Shown here one piece after another: positions 56,750-64,000 of a DNA stretch of 64,000 bases. The first letter of the stretch is position 1. Each line of letters opens with the position of its first letter. A program made the translations under genes and the position numbers. The DNA comes from Tubulanus polymorphus (lineage: Eukaryota > Nemertea > Palaeonemertea > Tubulaniformes > Tubulanidae), in contig NC_134036.1 of NCBI RefSeq assembly GCF_964204645.1, positions 2,354,001 to 2,418,000 of the forward strand. The letters run 5' to 3'. The notes below the pieces were generated by a model that saw nothing but the letters and a program-made list of their open reading frames with translations, ran no database searches and had not been told where the DNA came from.

Positions 56750-57010
56750 TATTCCATATGCCGTGTGTATAGAGGTGACGTCGCGTCGGTGTTTTATCAT
56801 GCGGCAACTTCGACAATTCGAATGTTCAGAGATATTTCTATAGATCAATATTTCAATGGTACCCGTGTGCCCGGTCTATATGCTAGATGTATTACAGAGG
56901 TGACGTCACGATCGCTCGGCGTGTGTAACAGCGGAACGATCTATACACTTCAATGTAAACCCTTTCAACGACCAGAGACAACAGCGCGGCTGCCTATTGG
57001 TCAGTATTGA
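56750..57010 (+). promoter_or_regulatory. duplicated CRE-like sites, possible promoter
   Basis: AGAGGTGACGTCGCG near 56771 and AGAGGTGACGTCACG near 56896 are repeated 125 bp apart; the second contains the perfect CRE TGACGTCA (56901-56908). Both repeats are followed by CGGTG or CTCGGCGTGTG words. The region is CpG-richer than its AT-rich surroundings and lies about 0.3-1.3 kb before the splice signals downstream. No TATA box or initiator was identified. Confidence 0.3.
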
Positions 57011-57240
57011 AATACGCCACCGGTCGACAGTGAGTAGAATCACTAAGCCGGTCATTCATCTCTTGATCTTCACACTGTGCAGACCTGATTTCGAATATGG
57101 CGTTCATCCCGGCGATCATCCTGGCGATCATCCTCGCGATAACGCTGCGCTCTACTAGCTGGTTCTTTCCATATAAAGAACGACGTCTTTATGTTTTATG
57201 TGTTACTGTCCGTCCGTGTACTGTCCTGTACTGTTCTGTG

Positions 57241-57290
57241 TTTATTAACCCGTTCTATTTTTCAGGATCTAATCCGTTTTATTTTTCAGG
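57241..57290 (+). other. two adjacent acceptor-like signals
   Basis: CCGTTCTATTTTTCAGG and CCGTTTTATTTTTCAGG occur 25 bp apart, a short tandem duplication of a polypyrimidine-AG acceptor, directly before the first arm of the inverted repeat. Confidence 0.45.
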
Positions 57291-57317
57291 GCCGATTTAT
57301 CTGTCGATTTTCAACGT

Positions 57318-58098
57318 TCTATGGAACAAAACTAATGTCCGAAAGCGTCGGCTCTTTCGCCGGTCATGTGCAGGGGATGTCAGAAAAAGAGTCGGTCAGG
57401 AAATGCTGCCCTCTACACGCCTTCATACGGAACACGAAAACCAGGACGACAACTGCTTCACGTTCGTTATCTAACTGCAGAGTGTGCTTGGCGACGTCAA
57501 TGACGGGCACATCTGTCGGATTGTTCGCGGTAAAAATGGCGCGGTTATACTGGACTGTCACGCTACTAGCATTCATTGTGTCCTTGTGACCGCCCGGATG
57601 AGGGATGATTCTACTGTCACGCTCTTTGTTTCTGGTATTCTGAGTCGGCTGAGGGATGATTCTACTGTCACGCTCTTTGATTTCTAGTTTGAGCGCTAGT
57701 TTTCATTGTGTCCTTGTGATAACCTCGGTCAGTGGATGAAGTCTCTCGTCGGCTTGTGAGTGCTAGTTTCATTGTGTCCTTGCGACAACCTCGGTCAGTG
57801 GATGAAGTCTCTTGTCACGCTTTTGGGTGCTAGTTGAGATCCTGAATCTCAACCCGGTCAATCTGGTTGTACTGCGCTATTTTTGCCTTGAACAATCGCA
57901 CAGGTTTGTCAGTTACTAACGTCGCCCAGTACACCCTGTGGTTAGATGGTGTACATGGGGAGTTGTCATTCAGGTTTTCGCGTTCTGTGTGAGGGCGTGT
58001 AGAGGGCAGCGAATTCCTGGCTGACTCTTTTTCTGGTATCCTCCGCTCATGAACGGCGAAGGAGAGCCGACGCTTTCGGGCATTAGTTTTGTTCCGTA
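57318..58098. repeat. diverged inverted repeat with about 240-bp arms
   Basis: Arm one (57318-57560, +) and arm two (57850-58098, reverse complement) share GGAACAAAACTAATG, CGAAAGCGTCGGCTCT, AGAAAAAGAGTC, GCTGCCCTCTACACGCC, ACGCGAAAAC/CACGAAAACC and GGCGACGT in the same order, at roughly 75-80% identity by eye. Frames encode similar but frame-shifted basic peptides, so coding is unlikely to have been maintained. The central 290 bp hold a tandem array. RNA across it could fold into a long imperfect duplex. Confidence 0.85.
57545..57838. repeat. tandem repeat in the loop of the inverted repeat
   Basis: Units of about 50-80 bp combine GCTAGTTTTCATTGTGTCCT, TGTGAxAACCTCGGTCAGTG and GATGAAGTCTCT or GGGATGATTCTACTGTCACG then CTCTTTG. 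Four or so mixed units are visible. Confidence 0.75.
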
Positions 58099-58134
58099 CC
58101 AGGTTTTCATCTCTGTTCTTTTTTTTCATTTCAG

Positions 58135-58862
58135 GACTCCCACAGAAGACGACGACGCCCCAAGAGGACAGAAGATGGCGATGCTACAACAAGACGATAC
58201 TGAACTCGGCAATCTTGACAAAGTTAAGTTGATAAACATGAACATTACAATTAATCGAAGAATTGTAACTACAGAATGTCTTTCTTTTACTCATTTTAGG
58301 TACACTTAATCTGAACACGCCCATCATGATTAAGAAGATGACGGAGACACCATAGGACGATGAAAAAAGGATGCTCGGCAATCTTGAGAAAGTTAAGTTG
58401 ATTAACATGTAAATCACAATTAATCAAAGAATTGTTTGACTACAGTATGTCTTTCTTTTACTCATTTTAGGTAAACTTAATCTGAACACCCCCACCACGA
58501 TTAAGAAGATGACGGAGACACCATAGGACGATGCAAAAAAGGATGCTCAGCAATCTTAAGAAAGTTAAGTCGATACACATGTCAATTACAATTAGTCAAT
58601 TCTGTGACTACAGAATGTCATTCTTTTACTCATTGCAGCCTAACATGAAACTGGAAAGGCCCAGCATGAGATACATCAGCCATCTAGAACCTACCGACCA
58701 AAAGTCACCACAGAAAACTCCAGCTTGAATTAAACTCGTCAACAAAACACCAAGAGACCTTTCGAAACGGAACCTGGCAGTCTTGATAAAAAGCTAAGTT
58801 GATTTTTCATTTCTGGTTTAGCATCAATGGCAGGATGCGTAGCACTGAAGAGAACAGAGGCG
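58135..58862 (+). ncRNA. tandemly duplicated exon-intron units, probable noncoding transcript
   Basis: Predicted exons: 58135-58222, 58300-58391, 58471-58563, 58639-about 58792 and 58822-58862. Acceptors are strong (TTTTTTTTCATTTCAG, TTTACTCATTTTAG twice, TTTACTCATTGCAG) and the first three donors are the same weak A|GTTAAG. The three introns are only 75-79 nt and are homologous, as are exons two and three (CCATAGGACGATG, AAGAAGATGACGGAGACACC) and, more distantly, exon one. The fourth unit has GCTAAG at the donor position and only 29 nt to the next acceptor, so its intron is probably lost. Stop codons in the exons argue against a conserved protein. No domain recognised. Confidence 0.45.
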
Positions 58863-59362
58863 CTGGTGAAGTTCTAAATTTTACTATTAACTGATTGAAG
58901 ATTGAAGCTCTGTAGCCGGTATATGGTTATCAGTGAGTTGAAATCTATGACAATCATTGCTCTAAATAGTACTCGTATATATATTCTCGTATATATATTC
59001 TCATATGTATATTCTTGGCTGAGTAATGAAGTGTAGATAGGTCAGTTATTAATCAACAGATTTAACTTAAGTGTTACTAGGATATAGGCAGTCAAATTAC
59101 CAAAACAAACTATAGCTAAAACTATAGCTATATAGCTTAATAATTAACTGATTGTTTAGATATCTAAAATAAAGATGAATTCAAATGATCCGAAATTCTT
59201 CTAGTATAGACATTTCAGACCTCTATATTGTTTAATTTACATGTGACGGTCTGCACGGCTGATCTTATATCCAGCCTCATATTCTGTTGTCACAAGTGTA
59301 AATTATCATCAATGCTTATTAGGATGGTGTGCCTCAAAGGATGTTTTTTTTTCTTATTTCAG
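58863..59362. other. possible intron
   Basis: AT-rich, with repeated ATATATTCTCGTATATATATT words at 58975-59012. It ends in a strong polypyrimidine-CAG acceptor (TTTTTTTTTCTTATTTCAG) at 59344-59362. Confidence 0.35.
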
Positions 59363-59800
59363 CTGAACTCTATCCTGGAAATAATGGTCTTCGATTGGTA
59401 AATGACAACCAAAAGTAGATGACTACTGATGCCGATGAAAACTGCAGACGTCCAGATGAGAAGTTGTAGAGCCAGCAGCAGCGAGTTATCGCCCAACGAT
59501 GGATTTCTTCAACGAATGATGGTGGATCTCTACCAACACCGATTCAGGAGCAGCAGTAGCGGATCCCATCAACACTCGAGGAGCAGCATGGACAATAGCG
59601 CGTCTTATAAACACTGATCCAGGAGGAGCAGAGACAATAGTGTATCTTATAAACACTGACTGAGGAGCAGCTAGTGCATCTTATAAACACTGACTGAGGA
59701 GCAGCTAGTGCATCTTATAAACACTTGAGGAGCAGCTTGTGCATCTTATGAACACTTGAGGAGCAGCAGAGACAATAATGGACTTCAAAGTAAAGTACTG
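59363..59800 (+). ncRNA. possible terminal exon with GAGGAGCAGC minisatellite
   Basis: Follows the acceptor at 59362. From about 59540 it contains six units with (G)AGGAGCAGC, GACAATAG or TAGTGCATCTTATAAACACT at 33-45 bp spacing. A 62-codon Ser-rich frame starts at 59429 but is dominated by the repeat. No AATAAA signal was found near the end. Confidence 0.3.
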
Positions 59801-62039
59801 ATTTATTTTTACGCTTCAAACTTGTACAAACTGGTCTAGTCAGAAATGTATTTCACAAAATTTACTAGATTACAGTCTACTTGTAATGAATTATTCAATG
59901 AAATTGAAGTTAGGTTAATTAGGGTTCTGTGGCCTGAGAAGGAACTATCTACGTTTGAATATTGCAATAAAATCGCATCCTTATACTTTAAATTAATTGG
60001 GCGAACTGTTTTCGAGAAGACTAATGAATTTATAAACAGGAGTCATTCTGTTTTGTAATCTTTACTGAAAGTTCCTTCTTAGAGTCTCAAAAAATCTACG
60101 CTGCGTGATTTTGACCTTTGCTCCCAGATAGATTAGTTAAGTTAGGTTAGATTAGTTAAGTTAGGTTTGTGACGCTGTTTCAATGATCGCGTCCACCGCC
60201 AATCGACTCATAGGTTGGTTGAGTTGCGCCTAAACTGAGATATAGAATCAACATGATATTGCGAACTTTAGTTCAGATAATTTTCATACTTCGTTAAGCT
60301 TAACTTGGAATGATTTGTAATAATGACATATAAACCTGTTCTCCACATCAGCCTGCCATGATTGGATGAATTGGTCTTTTAGTCTTCTATCAATCTTAGA
60401 AATAGTGGTTCATTTTATATTTCCTTGGCATGAAAATAATGTGCTATGCCTAAACGTTTAAGTAGCCAGGATTTTTAACAGTTGTATATCTGCGAAAATA
60501 TGTCGACATAAATTTTTAGACTTAACTTTTAGACATAATAAAAAAGATATGCGTAATATTCTCGTTTTTGGATTTCAATGTTTAAAAAATCGTAATTTGG
60601 CCAAAAAGTGTGGTGCCACACCTACAGTTCTGTACATACTCGCTTTTTAACATTGGTTTGGAAACAAATTTCTGCGATTGGAAATCATTTAAATGTATCA
60701 AGATTTTTATGGACGACTGACCAGTCCGGTGCGCCTTGTACCAATCATTTTAGAGCAGATAATAACCGCTTTGAGTTCATAACGTTAGGCAGTGTTCTGC
60801 GTACAAATGAGTATTTACAGAACTGTAGATGTACTATTCTCGTGGCTTTGATTTTTCAAAGGCCCATATTTGGGAAGTTGTACAAGATGACGGATTTGAC
60901 CAATGAGTTGACTATTTTGATTTTCACCTGGAGTTCTAACTTAAGAGCTTTCATAGCTCTGTACGATGATCATACCTGGTTATTTGAAAACAGTTACATC
61001 ATCATATAGGAGTTGTTTGTATTCACATAAAAGAGGTATAGCCAGGAATAACTTGGTCTTAGGTTATAGCTAAGAATAACTTTGAACCTTTTTGTTTGTT
61101 GATAGCTGTTTTAACTTCTATTGTAATGGGTAAATCCATATCACGAGGTTGAGATGATCACTTAGCTTCAAATCTGGGTGTTTAATTGTAAACGATTATA
61201 TAAATACAGCAGTGAATTGATAGCGCTTTTCGAAAAATGAGCCCGCCAGAAAAAATGCCTGATGATGTAAATAGAGAAGTATAAATAATACTCAACACAA
61301 AATACATACGTAGTACATAATTAAAGGAAAATAAACAAAACAATAAATAAAATAAATAATAAAAAACTAAATAAATAATGACAACAAAGAATTAATGGAT
61401 ATTCTATTTACATCAATCATCGGGCATTTTTTTCAAAAATCTATCAGCGCAGTAAATAAGGTTCTTCATTTTATAGATTAACCTTCTCTAAGTATGCCAA
61501 CAACTTGTGATCTTTTCTGTTGTTATTTTTGAAGCATTCTATCAGCTCAGTTAATAATAAACGAAACAAATAATCATAAACCTAAACTAAATCGAACACA
61601 CTGAAAAAAATAACTGATAGGATAGAATGCTTTGAATAACTAATGAGAGGTCAAACGTCCTTTGAACTAGCGCACCCAGTCACTGTTATAACTATTGATT
61701 GTTTAAGGGGTACTCTGGTGAATAAAATGTGATTGGTACAATTTACACAAGTGTTAAAACAGCTATGAACTTAAATTATTGATATCATTGCTGATATCAT
61801 TGTTGATTATTTATTGACAGTATAATCATTTAATGTTTTCTTAAGCTGGAAGAAAAATGTCAGAATAGTTATTTCAAGTGAAGTAATAATGTCTGAAAAT
61901 CTTAATTGAGACAATGCAACTAGGTAAAAATATAGTTTTCTAATAAAAATGTCAACGAAAATGAAATTAAAGATTGATTTATTAATCTTAAGCTTTCCAG
62001 AGTGAATTCATAGGTTTTATCTCTATTTTAATGCTTTTA
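59801..62039. other. AT-rich noncoding stretch
   Basis: A 134-codon frame at 60608-61009 has no recognisable domain and a length expected by chance. TTAGTTAAGTTAGGTT is duplicated at 60126-60165. AATAAATAAAATAAAT runs lie at 61330-61380. No gene recognised. Confidence 0.4.
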
Positions 62040-62760
62040 TATTGAACTGTTTTCGCAATACAGTTCACGTGTTTGTTCACGAGGAACTTATATATCATAT
62101 GTTCATTAGGACCTTACATGATGAATCCTTGAGTTTAATATCTGCCATTTAACAAGATATAATTGTTGTCATAAGAATAAAACTACATGTTCATCACTCA
62201 TGTTATATCTCTTCAATCGTTTAATTTAGTTCAGTTTAGTTTAGTTCAGTTTAGTTTATAGCAACTTTTTCAATGTTGTGGCTTTCAGTGGTTCATAAAA
62301 TACAGATTTAATTAAGGTCCTGTCTAAACTAAAGGAGCAGTTCCTTGATAAATGAGGAACATTTAGCAGTGTTAATTAGTAAGTTGTTCTAGTTTAAAGT
62401 TTATACGTCCATACTGTGGTTGGACTGTTTTTGAAATATACAGTCATCGTGTTTGAGGAACTTACATTATGATTCCTCAAGCACGTAATCTGGCATCTTC
62501 TATAATTGTTGTATACCTCCCATGGTTGGACTGTTTTTGAAATAGAATCCAAATGTTAGAGGAACTTATAATTCCACGAGCATTTTGTATAAATGTTGTA
62601 AGAGAATAAATATGATTTACGTTAAAACCTTCTAATTCTTAAGCGAAGTTTTTAGCAAAAATCCAATTGCTTTCCTACCGAAATACCGATTTCAATTGTG
62701 GTTCAACCGAATATAGAGGAGCAGTTTCTCGATAAATGAGGAATTTCTGAATAGTGATAA
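62040..62760. repeat. degenerate repeat with GGACTGTTTTTGAAATA and GAGGAACTTA
   Basis: Three diverged units start near 62043, 62420 and 62524 and carry GACTGTTTTxGxAATA followed by GAGGAACTTA and ATTCC(A/T)C(A/G)AG. AGGAGCAGTT(C/T)CT(C/T)GATAAATG, related in style, occurs near 62333 and 62717. A (TTTAGTTCAG)n microsatellite lies at 62222-62260. Confidence 0.6.
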
Positions 62761-64000
62761 TCATTTTTGTCCTAGCTATATTTTGATTGTCATCTCTGTT
62801 TAATTCGACTCTTGTTTTGTCACTTGTAACAGAAGCTCAAACTTTTTGTCACCTTGCAACCATGCGTGCGTACGGAATACACATATGTCTTAGGAGAAAT
62901 ACTCAATTCAGGGACAATATTTCGTCCGTCAATCAAGTTTTTGAAAGGCACCTGGATACGTATCTGATTTCAATGTGACGATTGGTTTTTAAGTGAGCGA
63001 CTTTTGAATTGATGTTGATATTGTGGTTTTGTCTCAATGATATTTATCAATACTGGAAATAGTATCAATTATTTACGTCAACCAGATTCATTGTCACTGG
63101 TAGTCGATAATATCGCCAACTGTTAGAATTTCTCAGAACTAGTATTTACGTTGTGCGCTGCCGAGCGATCACTCAATCGCCATCTATTGGAACACAGCAT
63201 CATTATATCTTACACAATATTTTTTGGAATCAAGTTTTACTCAGGCCTTATTTCAGATAATCATACCCATCGGCAATATTGTTTCCCCCAAGGGATGAAA
63301 ACTATATTGCGACGTGATAGTAAAAATTTGTTAAGACTTTTATCTTTCATCGGCACATAAAATTCTCAAACCCTTGGGGGCTTTGCTCGGCGTGCGAAAA
63401 ATCTATTTCAATGATTTTTGTCTTTAAGACTACTTCATCATGTTGCATGTACTATGATAAATGTTTGTAGACTTTTATCTTTCGAAAGCCTACTTGAAAG
63501 CCTACATCGAAATCAAGTTATGAGAATTTAATTCTTGTTCAAATGAAGCCCACGGGCTTGGTCCTGTTTTGTTTATTTCATCGGTGTTCCATCAGTTTTC
63601 TTCAAATAAATGATGTTGACTTTTATCAATCGAATCAAAATGTTCAAATTCTTCTTTATTTCTATCTTATCAAATGCGATGATATTTTTCGAAATAAAAG
63701 TTGTATTTTTCGTTGGTTCGTTCATTTATTTGTTCGTCTAACTCACACAGAACTTGGTTTCCCAAATTTTATCGTTTTCTTCCAAAGAAGGAAATATCAT
63801 TATACCAATGCTTTCAAATTCTACAAAGTCTTAAGACAAAAATTGTTTGATTTTAAACACCACCTCGATAAATTTCAATAAATTTCTCTAATTTTTACAC
63901 AAAACTATATCCTACTATCACTGACTTGCGTTAAGAAAAAAGAAATTCCCAGACTTTTCCATGATATCACTGGTTTCTCGGTTAGTGACCTTCTTGCCTA
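62761..64000. other. AT-rich noncoding end of window
   Basis: Open frames of 63-112 codons have no recognised features. A CTCF-like site lies at 63178-63190. Confidence 0.4.
63178..63190 (-). promoter_or_regulatory. CTCF-like motif, reverse
   Basis: The minus strand reads CCAATAGATGGCG, 12 of 13 positions against CCASYAGRKGGCR. Confidence 0.35.

Noticed and set aside
57830-58129. 99-codon minus-strand frame as a gene
   Set aside because: Its relative in the other arm of the inverted repeat is frame-shifted, so no shared protein is maintained.
60120-60168. Telomere-like TTAGG words
   Set aside because: The repeat is TTAGTTAAGTTAGGTT twice, not a regular TTAGG or TTAGGG array.
60608-61009. 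134-codon open frame
   Set aside because: Length is expected by chance in this AT-rich window and no motif or splice partner was found.

Overview
This is an animal nuclear sequence, most likely from a bilaterian marine invertebrate. It is AT-rich (about 38-40% G+C by eye), uses 72-nt nuclear-type tRNA genes, and carries canonical GT-AG intron signals, several families of short palindromic (MITE-like) repeats, minisatellites, microsatellites and CTCF-type motifs. CTCF is a bilaterian factor. I cannot name the species. I recognise no protein-coding gene: the longest open frames are either low-complexity tracts or unrecognised frames of 100-174 codons with no domain, signal peptide or family motif that I can identify.

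Layout. From 0 to about 24 kb the sequence is relatively CpG-rich and noncoding, with many copies of an unusual octamer (GCAGACGA), islands dense in TAACG/CGTTA words, a 340-bp tandem duplication at 2.6-3.3 kb, a 294-bp hairpin at 15.45-15.74 kb, and purine-rich or minisatellite blocks at 10.5, 19-20 and 20.4-21.0 kb. From 24 to 39 kb short palindromic repeat families become frequent, together with a 145-bp tandem repeat (33.8-34.5 kb), degenerate repeats carrying CRE-like TGATGTCA/TGACGTCA cores, a probable tRNA-derived SINE fragment (30.3 kb) and a 36-bp minisatellite (37.85-38.45 kb). From 39 to 48 kb there is a 600-bp pure polypyrimidine tract, a hairpin (41.83 kb) and a nested duplication built on a 110-bp repeat (45.77-47.01 kb) that has an inverted relative 5 kb away.

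The region from 49.3 to 54.3 kb looks most like a chromatin boundary. Two reverse-oriented CTCF-like sites lie at 49.33-49.43 kb and four forward-oriented ones at 51.53-51.64 kb, followed by three identical tRNA-Gly(UCC) genes (two on +, one on -). The GCAGACGA octamer disappears beyond 52.8 kb, and its A-variant beyond 54.83 kb.

From 55 to 64 kb the sequence is AT-rich. It holds a 47-bp minisatellite, a pair of CRE-like sites, a diverged 240-bp inverted repeat (57.3-58.1 kb), and directly after it three or four tandemly duplicated short exon-intron units with good splice signals on + (58.1-58.8 kb), probably part of a noncoding transcript.

The only confidently identified genes are the three tRNAs. 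The most interesting signal is the octamer RCAGACGAY: 37 exact GCAGACGA copies and about 17 ACAGACGA copies counted by eye, against roughly one exact copy expected by chance, and with no longer repeat shared around them. All counts were made by reading and should be recomputed.
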